A model generated the notes under the pieces. That model did not search any database and was not told the DNA's origin. It saw nothing but the letters and a program-made list of their open reading frames with translations. A DNA stretch of 64,000 bases from Bacteroidales bacterium (GTDB taxonomy: Bacteria; Bacteroidota; Bacteroidia; Bacteroidales; UBA932). The position numbers and the translations under genes were made by a program. The stretch lies in NCBI GenBank assembly GCA_017445015.1, contig JAFSVL010000057.1, positions 45,320 to 109,319 on the forward strand, given 5' to 3'. This document shows positions 35,615 to 45,178 of this stretch, one piece after another. How positions within the stretch are numbered: the stretch's first letter is position 1; each line of letters opens with the position of its first letter.

Positions 35615-35619
35615 AACGA

Positions 35620-38097
35620 TTATAAACCAAGTTTTTTTACTGCCTCCTCCCGCATCTTGTACTTCAGGATCTTTCCGGCGGCGTTCATCGGGAACCCCTC
35701 CACGAACTCGATGTAGCGCGGCACCTTGTGCCGGGCCAGCCGTCCCATAATGAATTCGCGCATCTCCTCCTCAGCCACGCTTTGTCCCTCGTGCAGCACG
35801 ATGCACGCCATGGCTTCCTCGCCGTATTTCTTGTCGGGGACACCTATGACCTGGACGTCTTTCACCGCAGGATGCGTATAAATGAATTCTTCTATCTCCT
35901 TGGGATAGATATTCTCGCCTCCCCGGATAATCATGTCCTTGAGCCGGCCGGTAATCTTGTAATTGCCCGCTTCGTCGCGGCAGGCAAGGTCTCCGGAATG
36001 CAGCCAGCCGTCGGCGTCGATGGTCTGCCTCGTGGCTTCGGGCATCTTGTAGTAGCCCTTCATCTGATTATATCCCTTTGCGCAGAACTCCCCGTTGACT
36101 CCGGGAGGGACCTCCATCCCCGTCTCCGGGTCTATGACCTTGCACTGCACGTAAGGGAACGCATAACCGACCGTCTCCGTACGCACTTCCAGCGAATCGG
36201 TCCAGGCGGACATGGTGTTTCCGGGAGCGGTTTCCGTCTGCCCGTAAACGCTGACGATTCCGCGCATGTTCATCTCGTCGGGCCGGGCGGCACGCTTCAT
36301 CAGTTCCGGAGGACAGCCGGAGCCCGCCATGATTCCCGTACGCATATAAGAAAAATCGGTTTTCCTGTAATCCGGATGGTTGAACATCGCAATAAACATC
36401 GTCGGGACACCGTTGAAGCAGGTGATGCGTTCCTGGTTGATGCACGCCAGCGACGAACCTGCGGAAAAATACGGCATCGGGCACATGGTGGAACCGTGCG
36501 TCATGCAGGACGTCATGGAGAGCACCATGCCGAAACAGTGGAACATCGGCACCTGGATCATCATCCTGTCCGCGGTGGACAGCCCCATGCGGTCGCCGAT
36601 ACACTTGCCGTTGTTCACGACATTGTAGTGTGTCAGCATGACGCCCTTGGGGAATCCCGTCGTACCGGAGGTATATTGCATGTTGCATACGTCGTCGGGG
36701 CGCACGGCGGCAGCCATGGCATTCACCGACTCGGGACTTACCGCAGATTTCCGGGCCATCGCCTCGTCGAAGGTAAGGCAGCCCTTCATGCGGAAGCCCA
36801 CCGTAATGACGTTGCGCAGGAAGGGAAGCCGGGAACAATGCAGCGGTTCCCCCGCTCTCGCATGGGAGATCTCCGGACAAAGTTCATTGATGATTTCACT
36901 GTACTTCGAATCCAGCGCCCCCTCTATCATGACCAGCGTGTGGGTATCCGACTGGCGCAGCAGGTACTCCGCTTCATGGATCTTGTAGGCGGTATTCATC
37001 GTCACCAGCACCGCACCGATTTTGGCAGCGGCCCAGAAACTGATGTACCAGGCGGGAACGTTGGTCGCCCAGACCGTCACCTTCGAGCCGGGCCTGACGC
37101 CGAGAGACACCAGGGCACGGGCGAAATCATCCACATCGTCACGGAACTGTGCATAGGTCCGGGTATAGTCGAGGGTGGTATATTTGAAGCAATACTGGTC
37201 GGAAAATTCCTCCACCATGCGGTCCAGCACCTGCGGGAAAGTGAGGTCGATGAGTTCGTCCTTCTTCCAGACATACCAGCCCGTACCGTCATGATTGGGA
37301 TAAAGCAGTTCCTTATGGATGCGGTCACGCTCGAAGCGCTCCATATAGTTGACGAAAAACGGCAGGATCACATTCCGCTGCGTAAACTCCGGCATCCACT
37401 GGGGTTTCCATTCCAGCGATACAAAGCCGTCGTAATCGATCGACCAGAGCGCGTCGATGACCTGCTGGACGGGGAAGGTCCCTTCGCCGATGAGCATGTA
37501 AGCGCCGTCATCGCCGCTGTCGCGCAGGTGCACATGCTTCACATAGGCGCCCAGATTGGTAATGGACTGCGCGGGACTTTCGCCTTTGTCCCGGTAGGGA
37601 TGGTGCACGTCCCAGAGGACGGCGAGCGAATCGCTGGCAAAGCCGTTCATCAGGTCCCGAAGGCGGGCGGTATCCGAAAATATGCCGCTCGTCTTGACCA
37701 GCAGGGTGACGCCCGCCGATTCCGCCGCCGGCAGCAGCGACGCGATATTCGCCCTGACGGCAGCGTCGTTTTCCGATGATGCATAAGCGCAGACATACGG
37801 AGCGCGAAGGTCTGCGGCGAGCGCAATCATCGCCTCCATTTCCTCCACGGCGGCAGCGTCCGGGGACGAAAGGTCGCAGGAAGAATCAATACATGGGACG
37901 GAAAGCCCTTTTTCGCGCAGGGCGCGCCAGGTAGGCATGACGGAATACTTGTCGAAAGGCCCGCCCTTCTCCATCAGGGATGGCTGACGTATGGGATTGT
38001 AGGGTTCAATCCCCGAAAAACGCATTTCTGCGGCTTCTGAGACCATTTCTTCCCAACTCAGGGAAGCCCAGCCGCGGGTAGAAAACGACAGTTTCAT
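35620..38097 (-). CDS. fusion of xylose-isomerase-like TIM barrel and AMP-binding acyl-CoA ligase
   Basis: 825 residues. Residues 1-265 are a sugar-phosphate isomerase/AP-endonuclease-2-type TIM barrel: KLSFSTRGWASLSWEEMV, VLWDVHHPYRDKG, YVKHVHLRDSGDDGAYMLIG, GFVSLEWKPQWMPE. The first metal-ligand Glu (usually in E-N-H-G) appears as Lys in LLVKTSGI. Residues about 285-825 are a complete acyl-CoA ligase: MQYTSGTTGFPKGVMLTHYN, SVYGQTETAPGNTMSAW, DGWLHSGDLACRDEAG, KITGRLKDMIIRGGENIYPKEIEE and the catalytic Lys in NAAGKILKYKMREEA. Residues 265-285 have no linker-like composition. The ATG overlaps the LeuA-like stop by 4 bases. The fatty or organic acid used cannot be predicted. Confidence 0.88.
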   Translation of the reverse strand: MKLSFSTRGWASLSWEEMVSEAAEMRFSGIEPYNPIRQPSLMEKGGPFDKYSVMPTWRALREKGLSVPCIDSSCDLSSPDAAAVEEMEAMIALAADLRAPYVCAYASSENDAAVRANIASLLPAAESAGVTLLVKTSGIFSDTARLRDLMNGFASDSLAVLWDVHHPYRDKGESPAQSITNLGAYVKHVHLRDSGDDGAYMLIGEGTFPVQQVIDALWSIDYDGFVSLEWKPQWMPEFTQRNVILPFFVNYMERFERDRIHKELLYPNHDGTGWYVWKKDELIDLTFPQVLDRMVEEFSDQYCFKYTTLDYTRTYAQFRDDVDDFARALVSLGVRPGSKVTVWATNVPAWYISFWAAAKIGAVLVTMNTAYKIHEAEYLLRQSDTHTLVMIEGALDSKYSEIINELCPEISHARAGEPLHCSRLPFLRNVITVGFRMKGCLTFDEAMARKSAVSPESVNAMAAAVRPDDVCNMQYTSGTTGFPKGVMLTHYNVVNNGKCIGDRMGLSTADRMMIQVPMFHCFGMVLSMTSCMTHGSTMCPMPYFSAGSSLACINQERITCFNGVPTMFIAMFNHPDYRKTDFSYMRTGIMAGSGCPPELMKRAARPDEMNMRGIVSVYGQTETAPGNTMSAWTDSLEVRTETVGYAFPYVQCKVIDPETGMEVPPGVNGEFCAKGYNQMKGYYKMPEATRQTIDADGWLHSGDLACRDEAGNYKITGRLKDMIIRGGENIYPKEIEEFIYTHPAVKDVQVIGVPDKKYGEEAMACIVLHEGQSVAEEEMREFIMGRLARHKVPRYIEFVEGFPMNAAGKILKYKMREEAVKKLGL

Positions 38098-39500
38098 GCT
38101 TCGGCCTCCTCGTATGCGATTTTATTGACGGCGCTCAGGTATGCGCGCACGCTGGAGCCCACGATATCGGTGGAGATGCCCCGGCCGGAATAAAGTCTGC
38201 CGTCGTGACGCAGACGGACCACCGCCTCGCCCATGGCCTCGCGGCCCTCGGTCACGGAACGTATCTGAAAGTCATCCAGTTCGTAGTGCTGTCCCACGAC
38301 CTTGTCTATAGCCTGGAAGGCGGCGTCCACAGGACCGTCCCCCACGCATACGCTTTCCAGCAGGGCGCCGTCCCGGGTAAGACGCAGATGGCAGGTGGCG
38401 GAAATCGTATTGCCGGAGTTGATGACAAAACTCTCCAGATGATAGGTGGGCGGCACCTGGAAGGCCACGGACGCCACGATGGCATCCAGTTCCTTGGGTT
38501 CTATGACTTCGTTCTTTTCGGCGAGGCGGAGGAAGGTTTCATAGACTTTTTCCGCATCCTCCGCAGAGAGGTCATAGCCCAGTTTCTCCACCACTTTCAG
38601 CACCGCATCCTTGTTGTCGCGCACCGTCAGGTTGAGTTCGCTGCGGTCTTCGCCGAGTACGGCCGCACCGCTGTTCCCGGTCTCGAAAAGCCGCTTGATC
38701 TGCGCGGTGATGCGCTGCATCTGCTCAAGGCGCACCCCGCAGGAAGCGTTGCAGACATCCTGCTTCAGCGCAAGGATGCCGGTGAAGCGTTTCAGCGACA
38801 CGGTAGCGGCTCCGTAAGGCACGGTCTTGATTTCGTCGGCGCCGCCACGCACCGCGGCGATCGCGCAGGAATCCGCCATAAACATATCGTTGGAGCAGAA
38901 TACCCCAAGCCGCACTTCCCGGGGAAGATACGCCCGGACAGCCTTGACGGTGGCGGCAAATTCATCGGCGAGCATATTCCCCGCCGTATCGCAAATCGTG
39001 ACAATGCCCGCGCCGGCCCCGACGGCGGCATCGAAAGCCTTGTGCAGGAACTCCTCCTGCGCACGCCCCGAATCCTCCGCGATGAATTCCACCTCCGGGC
39101 AGAGGGCGGCGCAACGGGACACCAGGTCGGAAATCAGGGCCAGCACGGCATCCGGTTTACGGTGGCACAGATACTCCATCTGCACCGTACTCACCGGGAC
39201 ACTCACCTGCAGGCGCGGGTGCGCAGCCTTGCGCAGCGCTTCCCAGGTCTGACTTACCGTATCCGGATTGTCCAAGTCCAGCGGCACCGCAAGCGTACTG
39301 TCCCTGACCGTCCCGGCCAGGGACTTGATGAACAGTTCATCCGGCTTGCCCGCCACGATCGACGGCGTTTCGATAACGCTCAGCGCGAGACGGTCCAGCA
39401 GTTTCGCAAGTTCGATTTTCTCACGAAACGAAAGCGTCTGTCCGGCATTCGCACCGGCCTTTTTCATCGTAATGTCACTTACGGAAATCCTTCTGACCAT
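38094..39500 (-). CDS. LeuA-like (HMGL + LeuA dimer domain) protein lacking canonical catalytic residues
   Basis: 468 residues. The fold is that of 2-isopropylmalate/citramalate synthases: an N-terminal barrel (EKIELAKLLDRLALSVIETPSI, ITICDTAGN-like segment at 167-175) and a full C-terminal LeuA regulatory domain (LESFVINSGNTISATCHLRL, GDGPVDAAFQAI, GRGISTDIVGSSVRAYLSAVNKI). The catalytic signature is gone: where LeuA has DTTLRDGEQ this protein has DITMKKAGA (residues 9-17), so the Arg and metal-binding Asp are Lys. The metal-binding HxHND is FCSND (201-205), and GxGERAGN is not recognisable. It cannot be a normal synthase with the known metal site. No leuB/C/D genes are near. Coupled by ATGA to the fused ligase. 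Confidence 0.85.
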   Translation of the reverse strand: MVRRISVSDITMKKAGANAGQTLSFREKIELAKLLDRLALSVIETPSIVAGKPDELFIKSLAGTVRDSTLAVPLDLDNPDTVSQTWEALRKAAHPRLQVSVPVSTVQMEYLCHRKPDAVLALISDLVSRCAALCPEVEFIAEDSGRAQEEFLHKAFDAAVGAGAGIVTICDTAGNMLADEFAATVKAVRAYLPREVRLGVFCSNDMFMADSCAIAAVRGGADEIKTVPYGAATVSLKRFTGILALKQDVCNASCGVRLEQMQRITAQIKRLFETGNSGAAVLGEDRSELNLTVRDNKDAVLKVVEKLGYDLSAEDAEKVYETFLRLAEKNEVIEPKELDAIVASVAFQVPPTYHLESFVINSGNTISATCHLRLTRDGALLESVCVGDGPVDAAFQAIDKVVGQHYELDDFQIRSVTEGREAMGEAVVRLRHDGRLYSGRGISTDIVGSSVRAYLSAVNKIAYEEAEA

Positions 39501-39518
39501 TTTCTACTAACTTTTACG

Positions 39519-39526
39519 CAAATATA
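39519..39526 (-). promoter_or_regulatory. -7 box TATATTTG for the LeuA-like gene
   Basis: Minus-strand TATATTTG is a perfect TAnnTTTG, 18 bases upstream of the ATG at 39500. The -33 region would fall inside the enolase terminator stem. Confidence 0.6.
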
Positions 39527-39531
39527 TAAAA

Positions 39532-39564
39532 AAAGCGGTGAATCTGTATGGGACTCACCGCTTT
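39532..39564 (-). terminator. enolase terminator
   Basis: On the minus strand AAAGCGGTGA pairs with TCACCGCTTT around a 13-base loop and is followed by TTTTTATATA, 17 bases after the eno stop. Confidence 0.85.
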
Positions 39565-39581
39565 CGAACCATTTCAAAGAC

Positions 39582-40904
<1,323 letters not shown>

Positions 40905-40932
40905 TTAAGATAATTCGGTTTATAAAATCTCG

Positions 40933-40940
40933 CGAAGGTA
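40933..40940 (-). promoter_or_regulatory. -7 box TACCTTCG for eno
   Basis: Minus-strand TACCTTCG fits TAnnTTnG, giving a leader of roughly 35 bases before the ATG at 40892. Confidence 0.5.
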
Positions 40941-40964
40941 CTAAAATTCCGTCAGATTTCCAAG

Positions 40965-41084
40965 TTACCACTCCTCATATATCAGACCTTCGTTGCCGCC
41001 CGGAACCGGACTGGCGCACAGCACCTCCTGCCCTTCCGAAGGCACGGCGATACTCATTGGAGCTATATACTTTTTATCATCCAT
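40965..41084 (-). CDS. 39-residue peptide of the Bacteroidales YxAP...SPVPGGNEG type
   Basis: ATG at 41084, stop at 40965. The peptide begins MDDKKYIAPMSIAVPS, has a central LCASPVPGGNEGL, and ends with YEEW. Short proteins with a K-x-Y-x-x-P start and a Ser-Pro/Gly-Gly-rich end are frequent in Bacteroidales genomes, usually unannotated; their function is unknown. The frame lies between the CBS-pair protein stop (41107) and the eno promoter, 22 bases after the former. There is no signal peptide. Translation is inferred from the family-like pattern and gene-like spacing only. Confidence 0.6.
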   Translation of the reverse strand: MDDKKYIAPMSIAVPSEGQEVLCASPVPGGNEGLIYEEW

Positions 41085-41106
41085 GGGGGGAATGTTTTAC
41101 TTTCCT

Positions 41107-42132
41107 TTATTGCTGCTGCTTTTTCCAACGGTCGCGGGCGAGTTGCTGCATATCGCGCACGACATCCTGTTCGTCCACGATTTCATCGCCCAGGATGGTC
41201 TCGATTACGTCTTCCAGCGTAAGTATTCCCTGGAACGAGCCGTAGTCATTGATAACCACCGCTATCTGCTCGTCACGGGAAATCATCTCATCCCAGATCT
41301 CCCCCAGCGGCCGGTCCTCGGGGAAGGAGGCGATATCGCGGCGGATGGAGCCCAGCGGCGTGTCGAACTTGTCTTCCGCCATCAGCTGGAGCGCATCGAT
41401 GCGCAGGATATAGCCGGTAATATATTCGTCGTTGTCCGAATAGACGGGAATGCGGGAATGGTGCCGGAAGCGCCTGTCCTTGTAAAAACTCTTGATGGGC
41501 ATGCGTTCCGGGGCGATGGCGGCCACCACCCTCGGGGTCATGACATCGGAAGCCGTCACCTCGTCGATATTGATGATATTCTGGATGACCTCGTTTTCAT
41601 CCTCGTCCAGTTCGCCGGACATCTCCGCCACGTCGGCCATGGCGCCCACCTCCTCACGCGACACCGAAGTATCCTTTTCCTCCGGGGTGATCAGCTTCTG
41701 CAGCCACTCCACGCAAAGGACGACGGGATAGAGGCAGAAAATGAGGAATTTGATGATGCGGGAAGACACGCCCATCAGGGACTTCCAATATACCGCGCCG
41801 ATGGTCTTGGGAATAATCTCCGCAATCACCAGCACAAGGACCGTCATCAGCGCAGAGGCGAGACCGAACCACTGGCTGCCGAAAACTTCCGTAACCTGAC
41901 GGCCCACGCCTGCGGCCCCTACGGTATTGGCGATGGTGTTGAGGCTCAGGATGGCGGCGATGGGGCGCAGCGAATCCAGTTTGTAGGCCTTCATCAGCGT
42001 CGCCGGACGATACCCCTCCTCTTCGCGCATCGTAATATAGGAAAGCGGCGTGGACATCAGCACCGCTTCCAGGATGGAGCAGAGGAATGACACCACCAGT
42101 GCAAAAATCAAGAACAAGAATAATTCCGTCAT
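41107..42132 (-). CDS. CNNM/hemolysin-family membrane protein with CBS pair
   Basis: 341 residues from the ATG at 42132. The frame extends upstream, but the first hydrophobic segment starts here (MTELFLFLIFALVVSFLCSI). Residues 1-165 form the DUF21 membrane domain with about three to four segments (SILEAVLMSTPLSYI, LVLVIAEIIPKTIGA). The cytosolic CBS pair follows (ASDVMTPRVVAAIAP, HHSRIPVYSDNDEYITGYIL, VVINDYGSFQGILTLEDVIETILGDEIVDE). The C-terminal transporter-associated domain of larger homologues (CorC_HlyC) is missing. Members are linked to magnesium or cobalt export. It stands divergent to the SDR gene. Confidence 0.9.
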   Translation of the reverse strand: MTELFLFLIFALVVSFLCSILEAVLMSTPLSYITMREEEGYRPATLMKAYKLDSLRPIAAILSLNTIANTVGAAGVGRQVTEVFGSQWFGLASALMTVLVLVIAEIIPKTIGAVYWKSLMGVSSRIIKFLIFCLYPVVLCVEWLQKLITPEEKDTSVSREEVGAMADVAEMSGELDEDENEVIQNIINIDEVTASDVMTPRVVAAIAPERMPIKSFYKDRRFRHHSRIPVYSDNDEYITGYILRIDALQLMAEDKFDTPLGSIRRDIASFPEDRPLGEIWDEMISRDEQIAVVINDYGSFQGILTLEDVIETILGDEIVDEQDVVRDMQQLARDRWKKQQQ

Positions 42133-42172
42133 CCGGATGCAAAGATAAACAGATTTTATCAAAAAAAATGAG

Positions 42173-42180
42173 TATCTTCG
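42173..42180 (+). promoter_or_regulatory. -7 box TATCTTCG for the SDR gene
   Basis: TATCTTCG fits TAnnTTnG, 27 bases upstream of the ATG at 42208. Confidence 0.5.
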
Positions 42181-42207
42181 CCCCGCCAAAAAACCAAGCA
42201 CATAATT

Positions 42208-42978
42208 ATGACCAATTTATTCGATCTTACAGGCCGCGTCGCGGTCGTTACCGGAGCCTCCACCGGTCTCGGTCTCCAGATGGCGAAAGCGTTTGCCAGC
42301 CAGGGCGCAAAGCTCGTGCTGCTCGCGAGGAGGATGAATTTACTGGAGGAAAATGCGAAAGCCATCACCGCCGAATTCGGTGTCGAGGTCCTTCCCTTTG
42401 CCTGTGACATCACCAGCGCGGAGCGCGTCAAGGAAGCCGTCAAGGCGACCATCGACCGTTTCGGCCGCGTCGATATTCTCGTCAACAACGCCGGCACGGG
42501 CGCCGTGGCTCCCGCAGAAGAGATCAGCGACGAACAGTTCAGCAACGAGATGAACATCGACCTGTTCGGGACGTTCCTCTGCGCCAGGGAATTCGGCAAG
42601 GAAATGATCAAGGCCGGATACGGACGCATCATCAATATCGCATCGATGTACGGACTCGTCGGCAACCTCATCGTCGGCAGCGCCCCCTACCATGCGGCAA
42701 AGGGCGGAGTGGTGAACATGACCCGCGCCCTCGCAGCCGAATGGGGCAAGTACGGCATCACCGTAAACAGCATCTGCCCCGGTTATTTCTACACCGACCT
42801 CACCACCGCCACCCTGGATTCCGATTATTTCCAGGCGATTGCCAAACAGAACATTCCCCTGGGACGTTACGGCAAGAACGGGGAACTGGACAGCTGCGCG
42901 CTGTTCCTCGCCTCCCCTGCCAGCACCTACGTCACCGGACAGAACATCGCGGTGGACGGCGGTTACACCTGCGTCTAG
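42208..42978 (+). CDS. short-chain dehydrogenase/reductase (gluconate 5-dehydrogenase-like)
   Basis: 256 residues. Classical SDR: cofactor motif VVTGASTGLGLQMAKAFA (TGxxxGxG), VNNAGTGAVAP (NNAG), catalytic Ser in INIASMYG, and Tyr/Lys in YHAAKGGVVNMTRALAAEW (YxxxK). The start FDLTGRVAVVTGAS and end GQNIAVDGGYTCV resemble the gluconate 5-dehydrogenase/2-deoxygluconate dehydrogenase branch, but the substrate is not certain. The Arg/Arg of LLARRMNLL after beta-2 suggests NADP preference (inference). It is a monocistronic gene with its own promoter box and a strong terminator. Confidence 0.88.
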   Translation: MTNLFDLTGRVAVVTGASTGLGLQMAKAFASQGAKLVLLARRMNLLEENAKAITAEFGVEVLPFACDITSAERVKEAVKATIDRFGRVDILVNNAGTGAVAPAEEISDEQFSNEMNIDLFGTFLCAREFGKEMIKAGYGRIINIASMYGLVGNLIVGSAPYHAAKGGVVNMTRALAAEWGKYGITVNSICPGYFYTDLTTATLDSDYFQAIAKQNIPLGRYGKNGELDSCALFLASPASTYVTGQNIAVDGGYTCV

Positions 42979-43014
42979 CAGACAGGCGCCGCACACACAG
43001 GGCGGAGACATGCG

Positions 43015-43060
43015 AAAAGAGATGGCTATCGGTCTTTCGACCTTTAGCCATCTCTTTTTC
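43015..43060. terminator. strong bidirectional terminator between SDR gene and groL
   Basis: A 14-bp stem, AAAAGAGATGGCTA with TAGCCATCTCTTTT. The loop holds a nested GGTC/GACC pair. T-runs follow on the plus strand (CTTTTTCC), and TCTCTTTTCGC on the minus strand. It lies 36 bases after the SDR stop and 15 bases after the groL stop. Confidence 0.85.
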
Positions 43061-43074
43061 CATAGTTTACGGGA

Positions 43075-44718
<1,644 letters not shown>

Positions 44719-44723
44719 TTAGA

Positions 44724-44802
44724 TTTAGATGGACTGCAACGTTAGGGCACATTTACCCGGATAGGGTTGCGCAGCAACAAGTGCCCGTTGTTGCAGTTCA
44801 TT
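44724..44802 (-). repeat. structured palindromic element, copy 3 of 3 (between groS and groL)
   Basis: Core at 44751-44780 with ACCCGGATAGGGT and GTTGC-GCA-GCAAC. The closing stem is GGGCAC (44745-44750) with GTGCCC (44781-44786), internal loop GTTA/GTT, then CTGCAAC (44734-44740) with GTTGCAG (44790-44796), and TGGA with TTCA. Stem lengths, internal loop position and the outer GGA/TTC pair equal those of copy 1 although most bases differ. Its right arm touches the groS stop codon at 44803. Confidence 0.88.
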
Positions 44803-45069
44803 TTAAAGGATTGCCAAAATGTCCGACTGCTTTACGATGAGATATTTCTTGTCATCGACGGTAACCTCGGTTCCGGAATACTTGCCATACAGCACCATAT
44901 CCCCCACCTTCACTTCCATCGGTTCATCCTTCTTGCCGGGACCCGCCGCCAGGACCTTGCCCTGCTGCGGTTTCTCTTTTGCCGTGTCGGGAATGAAAAT
45001 TCCGGAAGCCGTCTTGGTCTCCGCTTCCTTGGGTTCAATCAGAACCCTGTCTGCCAAAGGTTTAATCAT
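44803..45069 (-). CDS. groS: 10 kDa co-chaperonin GroES
   Basis: 88 residues from the ATG at 45069 ([20 protein letters not shown]). It caps the GroEL ring. Typical segments are [21 protein letters not shown] (mobile loop region), [19 protein letters not shown] and [15 protein letters not shown]. Upstream, 5' of the gene, are a sigma-54-like site (45147-45162) and a palindrome, and no CIRCE operator; downstream is structured element copy 3 followed by groL. Confidence 0.97.
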   Translation of the reverse strand: MIKPLADRVLIEPKEAETKTASGIFIPDTAKEKPQQGKVLAAGPGKKDEPMEVKVGDMVLYGKYSGTEVTVDDKKYLIVKQSDILAIL

Positions 45070-45105
45070 AATCAAAGATTTTAAATTGTTTTGCTCTCTT
45101 CACTT

Positions 45106-45138
45106 GAAAAAGCGCCCCCGGAATGACCGGAAACGCCT
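45106..45138 (-). terminator. probable glyA terminator or groS leader hairpin
   Basis: On the minus strand GCG-TTT-CCGG-TCATT-CCGG-GGG-CGC is followed by TTTTTC. If transcription starts at the sigma-54-like site the hairpin lies in the first bases of the groS leader and could act as an attenuator; otherwise it ends the glyA transcript. Confidence 0.45.
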
Positions 45139-45146
45139 CTTCAAAA

Positions 45147-45162
45147 ATCAAGGTCCGTGCCA
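45147..45162 (-). promoter_or_regulatory. sigma-54-like -24/-12 site upstream of groS
   Basis: Minus-strand TGGCACGGACCTTGAT follows the sigma-54 pattern TGGCAC-N5-TTGCW in all positions but one (A for C in the -12 GC). It lies 78 bases upstream of the groS ATG and 17 bases after the end of glyA. Sigma-54 use is inferred from sequence only. Confidence 0.45.
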
Positions 45163-45163
45163 G

Positions 45164-45176
45164 TGACAAAATGTCA
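45164..45176. promoter_or_regulatory. palindrome TGACA-AAA-TGTCA next to the sigma-54-like site
   Basis: A perfect 5-bp inverted repeat with a 3-base spacer, squeezed between the glyA stop and the sigma-54-like site; a possible protein-binding site for groESL control. Confidence 0.4.
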
Positions 45177-45178
45177 AT

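Noticed and set aside
44724-44802. Reading the three-copy element as simple rho-independent terminators
   Set aside because: The stems are not followed by T-runs, a 30-base core is conserved beyond need, and one copy lies upstream of a separate terminator.
45070-45178. CIRCE operator upstream of groS
   Set aside because: Looked for TTAGCACTC-N9-GAGTGCTAA; not present.
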